64,000 bases of DNA from an uncultured Lachnospiraceae bacterium. GTDB taxonomy: Bacteria > Bacillota > Clostridia > Lachnospirales > Lachnospiraceae. Positions within the stretch are counted from its first letter, which is position 1; every line of letters begins with the position of its first letter. The stretch spans positions 1 through 64,000 of the forward strand of contig CALWLN010000025.1 in NCBI GenBank assembly GCA_944381535.1. Direction: 5' to 3'. A program made the translations under genes and the position numbers. The notes under the pieces were generated by a model. It made no database searches. It was not told the DNA's origin and saw only the letters and a program-made list of their open reading frames with translations. Positions 1 through 9,387 of the stretch are shown piece by piece.

Positions 1-137
1 GTAATACTATAATCAGGAAAGAAATTTCGACATAACTACGATATCTTAAATCGACATCAAAAGCTACATATCTGATTCAAATCAGAAGGATTTTCCCCTC
101 CTAGACACAGAAAAATTTACGCCCTCAAGAGCCACCC

Positions 138-992
138 TCAGCCTTCACGGCTGGGGGCCAATTTCGTCAACGAATTTTCCTTGATTACAAACAAGATTCT
201 TTTTTCTTCTTCACTTAGTTCAAGTTTAGTCTCATCAGTCGCAGGTTTAGTCTCATCAGTCGCAGGTTTGGTCTCATCCATTTCAAAATCAAATGAGTAA
301 TTATCATCCAACGGAACTACAATGCGGAATATATCACCCTCTGTAAACTTTGGCTCTTCCCCCGAATAATATTTACTGTACTTAAACAAATTTCGCACGC
401 CGGACCCAAGCCGATCCGCTCTGCCAATATTCCGAAAGAAAGCCGCTATAATCGGATTCTTGGGATTTGGTTCCAAATTTTCCGGTGTAATGACTCCTTC
501 CCTTGTTGCGCGATTTGCATTTTCCACATACATCCTATCTTTCTCAATGACGAATTTCGCCGCATAGGTGCTTGTAAATTCACGGTGCATAAGTGTATTG
601 CCGAGCATTTCACGGGCAAGAATACTTCTTAGGCTCACGTTCATATCACCCTCAAGGAAAAATTTATCGGGTAAATGCTTCCGGGCAAAGTCCATCAGTT
701 GGTCCGGCTTCATCCTTCATAATTTCCGGTGCAGATAAATCGTCGAAAAAAAGACTGCCGGATTGCTAATTACGCTGATAAAATTCTTTACCATATCCGG
801 AGCAGCCTTTTCAGCCACCCCCACAACAGTTCCGTCATCCAGCACACCCATGAAAATATCTCCTCCGAAACGATTCAGAAAAGCGCAGACACTCTCATAC
901 GTATCTGATTCAAGACCGCTACCGCAACGTTTAAATTCTACTGCTACGGTTTCTCCTATTGTAAGAATCGAATTTAATGTAGTTAAATCCAT
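138..992 (-). pseudogene. Broken AlbA_2 / RecG-like ATPase-domain regulator
   Basis: Two pieces of one protein lie in the same frame, separated by a TGA at 717-719. The upstream piece (992 to 720, 91 residues) is the N-terminal half of an AlbA_2 (Schlafen-like) domain with the VAVEFKR and GGDIFMGV motifs. The downstream piece (713 to 138) is the GHKL-type C-terminal domain (EMLGNTLMHRE, RADRLGSGVRNL). Intact relatives have well over 100 residues between these blocks, so an internal deletion with a stop at the junction is inferred. The tail carries a DETKPAT repeat and then ends in an unrelated-looking SLTKLAPSREG. The region is more AT-rich than the glg genes beside it. A TTG start at the second piece could still give an isolated ATPase domain, but loss of function is more likely. 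Confidence 0.75.
225..281 (-). repeat. 21-bp in-frame tandem repeat (DETKPAT units)
   Basis: About two and a half copies of a 21-bp unit encode DETKPAT DETKPAT DETK at the end of the broken ATPase-domain protein. The unit length is a multiple of three, so copy-number change would keep the frame. Such acidic threonine/proline repeats are common tails in this protein family. Confidence 0.7.
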
Positions 993-1045
993 GTTATCGA
1001 CTCCCTTCCATCATCTCGGATGTATTACGTTCCCTGTTATCTTGT

Positions 1046-1075
1046 ATTATACATGATACGCCACAGATAATACAA
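1046..1075 (-). promoter_or_regulatory. Sigma-A promoter of the broken AlbA_2 gene
   Basis: On the minus strand TTGTAT, 18 bases, then TATAAT lies about 55 bases upstream of the ATG at 992, which has a GGGAG ribosome site. The promoter looks intact although the gene is not. Confidence 0.5.
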
Positions 1076-1094
1076 CACCTTTTCAAAGCGCAAA

Positions 1095-1128
1095 GAGACT
1101 GCCCAAGCCTTCCCGGCCGGGCAGTCTC
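1095..1128 (-). terminator. Stem-loop terminator after spoVG
   Basis: GAGACTGCCC at 1095-1104 pairs perfectly with GGGCAGTCTC at 1119-1128, 18 bases beyond the spoVG stop. On the minus strand it is followed by a weak, interrupted T tract, so termination efficiency is uncertain. Confidence 0.6.
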
Positions 1129-1145
1129 CCTCAAAATCCCCCTGT

Positions 1146-1421
1146 TTACAAACCCTGTTCTTCCGCAGCTTCCGCTTCCCGGTACTTCTCCAGCACCAGC
1201 TGCTGGATCCGCTCCCGGGTGGTGGAGTTGATGGGATGGGCGATATCCCGGTATTCCCCGTCGGACGCCTTCCGGCTGGGCATCGCGATAAACATCCCTT
1301 TATCCCCCTCAATCACCTTGATGTCATGTACCACAAATTCATCGTCGATGGTGATGGAAACCACCGCCTTCATTTTTCCTTCTTTTTCAACCTTTCTCAC
1401 GCGTACATCCGTTATCTGCAT
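1146..1421 (-). CDS. spoVG: Septation/sporulation regulator SpoVG
   Basis: This 91-residue protein matches SpoVG along its length: it begins [11 protein letters not shown], has the [13 protein letters not shown] core and the [14 protein letters not shown] segment. SpoVG is a small nucleic-acid-binding regulator that affects asymmetric septation, sporulation and other processes in Firmicutes. The ATG has a good AAAGGGGA site. It lies 37 bases downstream of glgD on the same strand and is followed by a hairpin, so it may be the last gene of a glgC-glgD-spoVG transcript. That would place a sporulation regulator under the same control as glycogen synthesis; it may also have its own promoter in the short gap, but none is obvious. 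Confidence 0.93.
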   Translation of the reverse strand: MQITDVRVRKVEKEGKMKAVVSITIDDEFVVHDIKVIEGDKGMFIAMPSRKASDGEYRDIAHPINSTTRERIQQLVLEKYREAEAAEEQGL

Positions 1422-1458
1422 GGTACTTCCCCTTTCTGTCCTTCGTTCCTGCTGTCCC

Positions 1459-2574
1459 CTAAATCACATATCTTTCATTTTGCTCGTAGACAACCTTGAT
1501 TCCGTCACCGCCGCTGAAATAGGTGTTGGCCTTCAAAGTATCCCGGCTCTCAACGATACAGTTTTCAATATGGGTGTTGTCCCCAATGTACACATCATTG
1601 AGAATGATGGAATTCTTGATGACGCAGTTCTTGCCCACAAACACTTTCCGGAACAGAATGGAGTTCTCCACCTTGCTGTTGATGATACAGCCGCTGGCAA
1701 CCAAGCTGTTTCTCACATCCGAGCCCACGTTGTACTTGGCCGGAGGCAGATCCTCCGCCTTGGAATAAATGGTGGGTTCCTCTGCGAAAAACTTGCGCAC
1801 GTCCGCCTTTAGAAAGTCCATATTGGTCTTATAGTAGGACTCCACCGTGGAAATGTTGCTCCAATAGGTGTTCATCTTGTAGCCGTAAATGCGCTTCATG
1901 TTCTTGTAGCGGATTAAGATATCCTTCACAAAATCATAGCGTTCCTCCAGGGCGCATTGCTCCAGAAGCTCGATCAGCTGCCTTCTGCGGATCACATAGA
2001 TTCCCGTGGAAATGGTGTTGGACTGGGCCACCATGGGCTTCTCCTCAAACTCCACGATCCGGGAATCCTCGTTCATCTTCACCACGCCGAAGCGGCTCAC
2101 GTCCTCTGTGGCCGGCATGTCCTTGCAGACCACGGTGATGTCCGCCTTCTTCTCGATATGATAATCCAGAACCTTGTTGTAATCCAGCTTGTAGACACAG
2201 TCCCCGCCCACAATGATCACATAGGGCTCATGGCTTCTCTTTAAAAAGGTCAGATTCTGATACATAGCGTCCGCCGTCCCCCGGTACCACCAGCTGTTGT
2301 CGGCCGTCACCGTGGGAGTAAAGGTGTATAAGCCCCCCTGTTTTCTACCGAAATCCCACCACTTGGAGGAGCTTAGGTGCTCGTTTAAGCTTCTGGCGTT
2401 GTACTGGGTCAACACCGCCACCTTCTGTACGTGGGAGTTACTCATATTGCTCAACGCAAAATCAATACAGCGGAAGCTGCCAGCCACGGGCATGGCCGCA
2501 ATGGCCCGCTTTTTGGACAATTCCTGCATTCTGTTATTGTTGCCGCCTGCTAAAATAATTCCGATCGCTTTCAT
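1459..2574 (-). CDS. glgD: Glucose-1-phosphate adenylyltransferase, GlgD subunit
   Basis: A 371-residue nucleotidyltransferase with a C-terminal left-handed beta-helix (hexapeptide-like repeats from about residue 280). In Firmicutes GlgD pairs with GlgC to form ADP-glucose pyrophosphorylase, which makes ADP-glucose for glycogen. The GlgC-type GGxGxRL loop is here LAGGNNNRM, the usual GlgD form, consistent with a regulatory or weakly catalytic subunit. The ATG overlaps the glgC stop by four bases (ATGA), so translation is probably coupled. A site GCAGGTGA sits just upstream. Length is normal for the family. Confidence 0.95.
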   Translation of the reverse strand: MKAIGIILAGGNNNRMQELSKKRAIAAMPVAGSFRCIDFALSNMSNSHVQKVAVLTQYNARSLNEHLSSSKWWDFGRKQGGLYTFTPTVTADNSWWYRGTADAMYQNLTFLKRSHEPYVIIVGGDCVYKLDYNKVLDYHIEKKADITVVCKDMPATEDVSRFGVVKMNEDSRIVEFEEKPMVAQSNTISTGIYVIRRRQLIELLEQCALEERYDFVKDILIRYKNMKRIYGYKMNTYWSNISTVESYYKTNMDFLKADVRKFFAEEPTIYSKAEDLPPAKYNVGSDVRNSLVASGCIINSKVENSILFRKVFVGKNCVIKNSIILNDVYIGDNTHIENCIVESRDTLKANTYFSGGDGIKVVYEQNERYVI

Positions 2575-3845
2575 AGTCTGTCACCTGCCTTAATAATATA
2601 GTCGCCGCTGGCCAGAACGCCCTCCGGGTAATCCTCCGGCCGGGTCTCGCCTGATATCGCGGTGTTTTTACCGATTTTCACTCCGGCGGGTATGACAGAC
2701 TTCTCCCCGATGGTGACAAGTCCGTAGGAGTAGATCTCCGCATTCAGCTTGTTTGGCGCTTCTTCCCCCACGCCCAGCTGACAGTTGTTGCCGATCCGGC
2801 ATTCCTCCGCTATGATGGATTTGTCAATGGTCACATTTTCTCCGATCACGGTCCCCTTCATGATGATGGAATCCCGCACCACCGAACCCTTGCCGATGAC
2901 GACGCCGGCGCCCACCACAGAGCCGTGCACCTCTCCGTAGACCTCCGTCCCCGCGCCGATGATACTCCGGTCAATGGCCGAATCCGGGGAAATGTACTGA
3001 GGCGTAATAATCTCATTGTTGGTATAAATCTTCCAGAATTCCTCGTACAGATTGAATTCGGGAACCAGATCCACCAGTTCCATATTGGCTTCCCAATAGG
3101 ACCCCAGAGTTCCCACATCCTTCCAGTATCCGTTGTACTCATAGGCAAACAGCCGCTGCCCTCTGTTATGACAGTAGGGAATAATGTGCTTGCCGAAGTC
3201 ACATCCGTTCTGGTCGGACAGAGCGATCAAGGCATCCTTTAACACCTTCCAGCTGAAAATGTAGATACCCATGGAGGCCAGATTGCTGTGGGGGTGCTCC
3301 GGCTTCTCCTCGAACTCCGTGATACGCTTCTCCTCGTCCGTGATGACAATGCCGAACCGACTGGCCTCCTCCATGGGAACCGGCATGGCCGCAATGGTCA
3401 CATCCGCGTTGTTCTGCTTATGGAAGTCCAGCATCAACTCGTAATCCATCTTGTAAATGTGGTCTCCGGAGAGAATCAGAACATACTCTGGGTTGTAACT
3501 CTCCATATAGTTCAGATTCTGATAAATAGCATTGGCCGTTCCGGTATACCATTCGCTGTTGGTACTGCTCTCATAAGGCGGGAGTACCGTAACTCCGCCC
3601 TGGTTCCGGTCCAGATCCCATGGAATGCCGATTCCGATATGGGTATTCAGCCGAAGGGGCTGATACTGTGTCAAAACACCCACGGTATCAATGCCGGAGT
3701 TAATGCAGTTGCTTAAGGGAAAGTCTATGATACGATATTTCCCTCCGAAGGATACTGCTGGTTTCGCTACGCTGGAGGTCAGTACCCCCAGGCGGCTTCC
3801 TTGTCCGCCAGCTAAAAGCATGGCAATCATTTCTTTACGAATCAA
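2571..3845 (-). CDS. glgC: Glucose-1-phosphate adenylyltransferase, GlgC subunit
   Basis: Catalytic subunit of ADP-glucose pyrophosphorylase: glucose-1-phosphate plus ATP gives ADP-glucose and pyrophosphate, the committed step of glycogen synthesis. The N-terminus has the [11 protein letters not shown] loop, then [21 protein letters not shown] and FEEKP, followed by a C-terminal beta-helix. A GTG at 3854 extends the frame, but GAGAGGTG at 3852-3859 would overlap it. The same sequence lies six bases from a TTG at 3845, giving the typical start [14 protein letters not shown], so TTG is preferred (424 residues). First gene of the glgC-glgD unit, divergent from murC. Confidence 0.95.
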   Translation of the reverse strand: MIRKEMIAMLLAGGQGSRLGVLTSSVAKPAVSFGGKYRIIDFPLSNCINSGIDTVGVLTQYQPLRLNTHIGIGIPWDLDRNQGGVTVLPPYESSTNSEWYTGTANAIYQNLNYMESYNPEYVLILSGDHIYKMDYELMLDFHKQNNADVTIAAMPVPMEEASRFGIVITDEEKRITEFEEKPEHPHSNLASMGIYIFSWKVLKDALIALSDQNGCDFGKHIIPYCHNRGQRLFAYEYNGYWKDVGTLGSYWEANMELVDLVPEFNLYEEFWKIYTNNEIITPQYISPDSAIDRSIIGAGTEVYGEVHGSVVGAGVVIGKGSVVRDSIIMKGTVIGENVTIDKSIIAEECRIGNNCQLGVGEEAPNKLNAEIYSYGLVTIGEKSVIPAGVKIGKNTAISGETRPEDYPEGVLASGDYIIKAGDRL

Positions 3846-3881
3846 GTCAATCACCTCTCGTCCTTACTGTTTGTAATTTGT

Positions 3882-3910
3882 ATTATACCACAAACCGGTA
3901 AAATAGTACA
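3882..3910 (-). promoter_or_regulatory. Extended -10 promoter of glgC
   Basis: Minus-strand TGGTATAAT (TATAAT at 3887-3882) lies about 37 bases upstream of the proposed TTG start. The -35 region 17 bases further (TGTACT) is poor, but the upstream TG gives an extended -10. Confidence 0.55.
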
Positions 3911-4040
3911 CATTTTTAACAATTAATTATTGATATCATATATTTTTTCGTCGTTTTACACAATCTTTTCCTCCATTTTACAGAAACCAGACCCCTGTAT
4001 TTGGGAATAACCCCCATTTTTCCCCTTCCTTATCCTCTTG

Positions 4041-4069
4041 TTGACTATCCAAAGCGGTTGTTATAAAAT
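4041..4069 (+). promoter_or_regulatory. Sigma-A promoter of murC
   Basis: TTGACT at 4041-4046, 17 bases, then TAAAAT at 4064-4069. It reads toward murC, leaving a leader of about 50 bases. Confidence 0.6.
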
Positions 4070-4128
4070 GGATATGACTATGAAAAACGGAAGGAAACAG
4101 TGTCATTATAGAATGGACGGTAAAAATT

Positions 4129-5508
4129 ATGTATAAAATAGACTTTCAAAATCCCATACACATTCATTTCATCGGCATCGGCGGTATCAGCATGAGCGGC
4201 CTGGCCGAAATTCTCCTAAAAGAGGGCTTTGTCATCTCCGGCTCCGACGCCAGGGAGTCCGCGCTCACAAGAAAGCTGCAGGACCTGGGGGCAGACATCG
4301 CCTACGGACAATCCGGCGTCAATATTAAGGATGGCATACAGCTTGTGGTCTACACGGCCGCCATTCATCCCGACAACCCGGAGCTTAAGGAGGCCATCGC
4401 CCAAAACATCCCCACCCTGACCCGCGCGGAGCTGCTGGGTCAGATCATGGATAACTATCAGGATTCCATCGGCGTCGCGGGAACCCACGGCAAGACTACC
4501 ACCACCTCCATGATTGCCCATATTCTCATGGAGGCCCATACCGACCCCACCGTTTCCGTGGGCGGTATTTTAAAATCCATCGGCGGCAACATTCGTGTGG
4601 GGAACTCCCAGGTATTTCTGACGGAGGCCTGTGAATACACCAACAGCTTTCTTCATTTCAATCCCCGGTACGCGCTCATTCTGAATATAGAGGAGGACCA
4701 TCTGGATTTTTTCAAAAATCTCGGGGAAATCCGCCGCTCTTTTTCTGCCTTTGCCCACAAGGTCCCCGCAAACGGCGCCGTCATTATCAACGGTGAAATT
4801 GAAAATTACCAGGAAATTACCCAGGGAATTTCGGGCAGAACCATTACTTACGGCCTTACATCCTCCAATGAATATTATGCGGATGATGTCCGATTTCATG
4901 CACAAGGCTGCGCGAATTTTACATTGATACACAAAAAGGAAGTACTGGGCACCATCACGTTACAGGTTCCCGGCATACACAATGTATTAAACGCCGTGGC
5001 TGCCGCTGCCCTGGCCACGGAAATGGGTATTTCCTTTGCCTCCGTTGCCGCCGCGTTAGCTGATTTCGGGGGCACGGCGCGGCGTTTTGAATACAAGGGC
5101 TCTCTTAAGGGTATCACCATCATCGACGATTACGCCCACCATCCCACGGAGATTGCCGCCACCCTAAGCGCGGCCGCCAACTATCCGAAGAAGCGCACCA
5201 TCTGTGTATTCCAGCCCCACACCTATACCCGGACCAAGGCCTTTCTTACGGAATTTGCCCAGGCCCTGTCCGCGGCGGACATCGTGGTGCTGGCGGACAT
5301 TTACGCGGCCAGAGAGCAGAATACCTGCGGTATTTCCTCCCTGGATCTGCTTCGGGAACTGAAAAAACTGGGAACGGAATGTTATTATTTCCCCTCCTTC
5401 GACGAAATCGAAAATTTTTTATTGGAAAAATGTATGAACGGCGACTTGTTGATAACTATGGGGGCCGGAGACATCCTACAAGTAGGGGAACACCTCCTGG
5501 GACAGTAG
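4129..5508 (+). CDS. murC: UDP-N-acetylmuramate--L-alanine ligase MurC
   Basis: A 459-residue Mur ligase. It joins L-alanine to UDP-MurNAc with ATP, the first amino-acid addition of peptidoglycan stem-peptide synthesis, in the cytoplasm. Visible: the N-terminal HFIGIGGISMSGLAEIL Rossmann-like UDP-binding segment, the ATP loop GVAGTHGKTTTTSMI (about residues 116-130), EACEYTNSFL and NIEEDHLDFF in the central domain, and DDYAHHPTEI in the C-terminal domain. Length is normal. The ribosome site before the ATG is weak. It is monocistronic here: a strong hairpin overlapping DnaA boxes follows the stop, and glgC is divergent. Confidence 0.96.
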   Translation: MYKIDFQNPIHIHFIGIGGISMSGLAEILLKEGFVISGSDARESALTRKLQDLGADIAYGQSGVNIKDGIQLVVYTAAIHPDNPELKEAIAQNIPTLTRAELLGQIMDNYQDSIGVAGTHGKTTTTSMIAHILMEAHTDPTVSVGGILKSIGGNIRVGNSQVFLTEACEYTNSFLHFNPRYALILNIEEDHLDFFKNLGEIRRSFSAFAHKVPANGAVIINGEIENYQEITQGISGRTITYGLTSSNEYYADDVRFHAQGCANFTLIHKKEVLGTITLQVPGIHNVLNAVAAAALATEMGISFASVAAALADFGGTARRFEYKGSLKGITIIDDYAHHPTEIAATLSAAANYPKKRTICVFQPHTYTRTKAFLTEFAQALSAADIVVLADIYAAREQNTCGISSLDLLRELKKLGTECYYFPSFDEIENFLLEKCMNGDLLITMGAGDILQVGEHLLGQ

Positions 5509-5526
5509 TTATCCACATTATCCACA
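5509..5526 (+). promoter_or_regulatory. Tandem pair of DnaA boxes (cluster 1)
   Basis: TTATCCACA occurs twice head to tail at 5509-5517 and 5518-5526, immediately after the murC stop. Both match the consensus DnaA box exactly. The second merges into the murC terminator stem, and a weaker TGTGGATTT lies at 5557-5565. Confidence 0.8.
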
Positions 5527-5567
5527 TTTTCATGGGGACAATTTCCACCATGAAAATGTGGATTTTT
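5521..5567 (+). terminator. Rho-independent terminator of murC
   Basis: A perfect 15-bp inverted repeat, 5521-5535 with 5548-5562 and a 12-base loop, is followed by TTTTT at 5563-5567. Its outer stem bases TCCACA belong to the adjacent DnaA box, so DnaA binding and terminator formation use the same DNA. Confidence 0.85.
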
Positions 5568-5663
5568 CGTTTACATAATCTTTTTTACAGAAATTTTACT
5601 TTTTCTTTATTTTCACGGCGTATAAGTGGATTTCTGGTTGTTTGCATAACTTTTTTCCACAAG

Positions 5664-5681
5664 TTATCCACATTATCCACA
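5664..5681 (+). promoter_or_regulatory. Tandem pair of DnaA boxes (cluster 2)
   Basis: TTATCCACA is repeated exactly at 5664-5672 and 5673-5681, and a near match TTTTCCACA lies at 5653-5661. The 5509-5849 interval holds no convincing gene; it is T-rich on the plus strand between the clusters and the dnaD-like start. A possible extended -10 (TGCTACACT, 5757-5765) follows, so DnaA may control the downstream pair. Confidence 0.8.
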
Positions 5682-5849
5682 TTTTTTCGACTTTATTTGT
5701 CCCTTGTTTTTTCCGGGGTTCACAAAAATTTTTCACTTCTCTTTTTGTATTTTCTGTGCTACACTGTGTATGTAAGAACTCCAGACGGAGTACTTTTATT
5801 TCATGGAAAGGGATTTCCTGTGGAATAAAAAAAGAGAGGTGCAAAGTCC

Positions 5850-6968
5850 ATGGCGGGAATCACTTTACATAACAGCAGAGATACGTCTGCCACCTATGTT
5901 CCCAACCAGTTTATTGACAACTACATGACAGCCGCCAACGGCGAGTATGTAAAGATATATTTGTATCTTCTTCGGTGCATGAACTCCCCGGACCGTAATT
6001 TTTCTCTGTCCGGCGCCGCGGACAAGTTCGAGCACACCGAGAAGGACGTGCAGCGCGCCCTGAAATATTGGGAGAAAATGAAGCTGCTTGAATTGGAGTA
6101 CGATAAGGATAAGAAGCTGTCCGGCATTCGTTTTCTGGACGCAGCGGATTCCTCTGCCGGAAGCGGAACCTCCGATACGGCGGAATCCTCGGCCGGAAAC
6201 GGAACCTCCGATACGGCACATTCTTCTGCCGGAAACGACTACGCAAAAGCAGCGGATTCCTCTGCCGGGTCCTCCGGCGCCGGCAGTCAGCAGCCGGCCA
6301 GGGTCAGCTATACCGCCGCCCAGCTTGCGGCTTTTCAGGAGAAAAATGATGTGAGCGAGCTCTTATTCGTGACGGAGCATTACTTAAAGCGCCCTCTGAC
6401 CCCCACGGATATCAACACGATTCTGTTCTGGTACGACCAGCTTGCTTTTTCAACGGATTTGATTGAATATCTCATTGAGTACTGTATCGGCAAGGGCCAC
6501 ACCAGCCTGCGCTACATGGACAAGGTGGCCTTAGGCTGGCAGGCCGAGGGTATCACCACGGTGGAGCAGGCCAAGCGGGCCTCCGCCTCCTTTGGCCAGC
6601 TTCATTTTTCCGTAATGCGAGCCCTTGGAATCAGCGGACGGAACCTGGTTCCCGCGGAGACCGCCTACATTGACAAATGGCACAAGGAATTCGGCTTTTC
6701 TTCGGACATCATCGGAGAGGCCTGCCGCCGGACCATCGCCGCCGTACACCAGCCCAGCTTTGAGTACACGGACCGCATCCTGACCCGCTGGCACAAGCAG
6801 GAGGTCAAGAAGCTTTCCGATATCGCCGGCGTGGACGCCCAGTTCCAGAAGGCCAAGCCTTCGGCCGCAGCCCAGAACCGGGCAGCCTCCGGCAACCGGT
6901 TCAACAATTTTTCACAGCGTACCTACGACTACGACAAGCTGGAACAACAGCTTTTAAATCAACGATAA
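5850..6968 (+). CDS. DnaD-domain replication initiation protein
   Basis: A 372-residue protein with the two-part DnaD architecture. Residues 1-100 form a winged-helix-like N-terminal domain (YVPNQFIDNYM, YLYLLRCMN, LKYWEKMKLLELEYD). Residues about 160-330 form a DnaD C-terminal domain (LTPTDINTILFWYDQL, GHTSLRYMDKVALGW, FSSDIIGEACRRTI). DnaD-type proteins remodel DNA and help load the replicative helicase. Between the domains is a low-complexity linker with repeats of the type SSAGNGTSDTA. The ATG follows GAGAGGTG. The DnaC-like loader starts 15 bases downstream, so the two form a primosome operon, downstream of the DnaA boxes. Confidence 0.85.
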   Translation: MAGITLHNSRDTSATYVPNQFIDNYMTAANGEYVKIYLYLLRCMNSPDRNFSLSGAADKFEHTEKDVQRALKYWEKMKLLELEYDKDKKLSGIRFLDAADSSAGSGTSDTAESSAGNGTSDTAHSSAGNDYAKAADSSAGSSGAGSQQPARVSYTAAQLAAFQEKNDVSELLFVTEHYLKRPLTPTDINTILFWYDQLAFSTDLIEYLIEYCIGKGHTSLRYMDKVALGWQAEGITTVEQAKRASASFGQLHFSVMRALGISGRNLVPAETAYIDKWHKEFGFSSDIIGEACRRTIAAVHQPSFEYTDRILTRWHKQEVKKLSDIAGVDAQFQKAKPSAAAQNRAASGNRFNNFSQRTYDYDKLEQQLLNQR

Positions 6969-6983
6969 CCTCAGGAGGGTATC

Positions 6984-7985
6984 ATGTCCTTAACCAACGC
7001 ACAATATGACGCCATCATGCGCCGGTATGAGGCCCGTCAGATTCAGAACCGGCATACCACGGCCCAGCGGCTTAAGGAGGCCTACAGCCGTTCCCCCCGC
7101 TTAAAGGAGCTGGAGGACGCCATCGCCTCCACGGCGGTCTCCAGGGCGAAGCTTATGCTGGACGGCGATGAGGAAGCGCTGCCCCGCTTAAAAGGGGAGC
7201 TGGCGACGCTTATGGAGGAAAAGGCCCGGCTGCTGGCGGAGCTTGGGTACCCTGCGGATTATTTCGAGCCCCCCTACACCTGCTCTGACTGTAAGGATAC
7301 CGGCTATATCGGGGCGGAAAAATGCCACTGCTTCAAGCAGGCCGCCATAGACCTGGTCTATACCCAGTCCAATCTGAAAGGAATTCTGGCGGAGGAAAAT
7401 TTTGATACCTTCTCCTTTGACTATTATTCCAGGGAGGCGGACCCTGCCATGGGCGGACGCTCCCCTTACCAGGCGGCCGCGGACGCAGTGGCTCAGTGTA
7501 AGACCTTTATTCAGGAGTTTGACAGCTCCTTTCACAATCTGCTCATCTATGGGGACACCGGTGTGGGTAAGACCTTTTTGTCCAACTGCGTAGCCCGGGA
7601 ACTTTTAGACAGCGGCCACTCGGTCATTTATTTTACCGCCGCCCAGCTGTTCGCTGTCCTCGAGAAGACAACCTTCCGCCGGGATAAGGGCGGAGAGCAG
7701 AGCGGGGATTATCAGAATCTTTTCGACTGCGATTTATTGATCATTGACGACCTTGGCACGGAATTTTCCAATTCTTTTACCACCTCCCAGTTGTTTTTAT
7801 GTTTGAACGAGAGGCTTTTACGACGGAAATCCACCATTATCTCCACGAATTTGAATATTCCGCAGCTGGCGGAGCTTTATTCGGAGCGCACCTTCTCCAG
7901 AGTCACCAGCAATTATACCATGATAAAGCTTATCGGCTCCGACATCCGTATTTTGAAAAAAATCAACGGAGCGGCTAATGGCTGA
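6984..7985 (+). CDS. DnaC/DnaI-type helicase loader ATPase
   Basis: A 333-residue AAA+ protein of the DnaC/IstB/DnaI class, which delivers the replicative helicase to DNA. Residues 1-95 form a helical N-terminus; then a zinc-binding-like CSDCKDTGYIGAEKCHCF (about 97-114). Walker A is GDTGVGKTFLSN (about 190-201), Walker B LLIIDDLGTEF, followed by STNLNIPQL and ERTFSRVTSNY (arginine-finger region). It has a strong AGGAGGG site and follows the DnaD-like gene. In Clostridia this pair is usually chromosomal and housekeeping. Family membership is firm; loader function is inferred. Confidence 0.88.
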   Translation: MSLTNAQYDAIMRRYEARQIQNRHTTAQRLKEAYSRSPRLKELEDAIASTAVSRAKLMLDGDEEALPRLKGELATLMEEKARLLAELGYPADYFEPPYTCSDCKDTGYIGAEKCHCFKQAAIDLVYTQSNLKGILAEENFDTFSFDYYSREADPAMGGRSPYQAAADAVAQCKTFIQEFDSSFHNLLIYGDTGVGKTFLSNCVARELLDSGHSVIYFTAAQLFAVLEKTTFRRDKGGEQSGDYQNLFDCDLLIIDDLGTEFSNSFTTSQLFLCLNERLLRRKSTIISTNLNIPQLAELYSERTFSRVTSNYTMIKLIGSDIRILKKINGAANG

Positions 7986-8009
7986 AGGACGCTGAAATTA
8001 TTTTTCTTA

Positions 8010-8038
8010 TTGCCAGCCTGTCCATGAAATGCTATAAT
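8010..8038 (+). promoter_or_regulatory. Sigma-A promoter of prs
   Basis: TTGCCA at 8010-8015, 17 bases, TATAAT at 8033-8038, about 80 bases before the ATG. Confidence 0.75.
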
Positions 8039-8117
8039 CAGTTGGCGTGTTTCGCACCCGATGGATAGTTGTTTTATCCATTTAAATAATCAAGAACTAC
8101 ATATGGAGGAAATTTAA

Positions 8118-9296
8118 ATGCTGCACGATGAAAGAAACTTGGAAACAATCCCCGTGGGAGCCCTGGGACTGGTAGCTTTGAACAGCTGCACGGAAATCGG
8201 GGAAAAGGTGGACCAGTATCTGGTCAAATGGCGCTACACCAGAGAGCACGAGCACGAGGACAACATCGCCTTTATGGGCTATCAGCGAGATACCTACCGT
8301 ATCTGCGCCCAAGTCCCCCGGTTCGGCACCGGCGAGGCCAAGGGGCTCATCAAAGAGTCCGTCCGCGGATACGATTTGTTTATCATGGTGGATGTGACCA
8401 ACTACAGCCTGACCTACACCGTCAGCGGGCATAAGAATCACATGTCTCCCGACGACAATTTTCAGGATTTGAAGCGCGTCATTGCCGCCGTGGGGGGCAA
8501 GGCCAAAAGAATTACGGTTATCATGCCCTTCCTTTATGAAAGCCGTCAGCACAAGCGCACCGGCCGGGAATCCTTAGACTGCGCCCTGGCGCTGCAGGAG
8601 CTTGTGAACATGGGAGTGAGCAACATCATCACCTTTGACGCCCACGACCCCCGGGTACAGAACGCCATTCCCTTAAAGGGCTTCGAGACGGTTCAGCCGG
8701 CTTACCAGTTCATTAAGGGTATCTTAAGGAACGTGAAGGATTTAAAGATTGACAGCGATCACATGATGATCATCAACCCCGACGAGGGCGGTGCCAACCG
8801 GGCGGTCTATCTGGCCAACGTGCTGGGTCTTGACATGGGCATGTTCTACAAGCGCCGGGATTACAGTAAGATTGTAAACGGCAGAAACCCCATCGTGGCA
8901 CATGAGTTCCTGGGCTCCTCCGTGGAGGGCAAGGACGTAATCATCATCGACGACATGATTTCCTCCGGCGACAGCATGATCGACGTGGCTACCGAGCTCA
9001 AGAAGCGCAAGGCCAACCGGATTTTTGTGGTGGCTACCTTCGGCTTGTTCACCAATGGTCTGGAAAAGTTTGACAAGGCCGTGGCGGAAGGTTTGATTTA
9101 CAAGGTGGTGACCACCAATCTGACCTATCAAACCCCGGAGCTTTTGAGCAGAGATTACTATATCAACTGCGATATGAGTAAGTATATCGCTTATATTATC
9201 GATACGCTGAACCATGACGCCTCCATCAGCGATCTGCTGGATCCCTACGACCGAATCGAGAGACTGGTGAAGAAATATAAGGCAGAGCAGCAGTAG
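8118..9296 (+). CDS. prs: Ribose-phosphate pyrophosphokinase (PRPP synthetase)
   Basis: A 392-residue PRPP synthetase, longer than the classical 310-320-residue enzyme. It transfers pyrophosphate from ATP to ribose-5-phosphate to make PRPP for nucleotide, histidine, tryptophan and NAD synthesis. Visible: PFLYESRQHKR (catalytic flexible-loop region), ITFDAHDPRVQN (metal/ATP site) and the PRPP-binding loop VIIIDDMISSGDSM. The extra length lies mainly in the first 100 residues and C-terminal tail, typical of the long clostridial subclass. ATG with GGAGGAAA, its own promoter, and a terminator shared with the convergent HPr gene. Confidence 0.93.
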   Translation: MLHDERNLETIPVGALGLVALNSCTEIGEKVDQYLVKWRYTREHEHEDNIAFMGYQRDTYRICAQVPRFGTGEAKGLIKESVRGYDLFIMVDVTNYSLTYTVSGHKNHMSPDDNFQDLKRVIAAVGGKAKRITVIMPFLYESRQHKRTGRESLDCALALQELVNMGVSNIITFDAHDPRVQNAIPLKGFETVQPAYQFIKGILRNVKDLKIDSDHMMIINPDEGGANRAVYLANVLGLDMGMFYKRRDYSKIVNGRNPIVAHEFLGSSVEGKDVIIIDDMISSGDSMIDVATELKKRKANRIFVVATFGLFTNGLEKFDKAVAEGLIYKVVTTNLTYQTPELLSRDYYINCDMSKYIAYIIDTLNHDASISDLLDPYDRIERLVKKYKAEQQ

Positions 9297-9387
9297 GAAT
9301 TTTCCGGCTGGCACACCCTTAACGGAATGCGGAAGGTTACCGACTGTACGCCGCCTGGCCGGCTGCATGGAAAACAAATTTTCCTAT

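Noticed and set aside
5379..5828. 149-codon frame across the murC end and the DnaA-box region
   Set aside because: It covers the murC terminator and DnaA boxes and has the Phe/Leu-rich composition of translated T-rich non-coding DNA.
5509..5849. Chromosomal origin oriC at the DnaA boxes
   Set aside because: No dnaA, dnaN, recF, rpmH or gyr genes are near; box number and flanking genes fit a DnaA-regulated or titrating site better.
8742..9377. 211-codon minus-strand frame opposite prs
   Set aside because: Antisense to conserved PRPP synthetase motifs and running through the terminator; no family resemblance.
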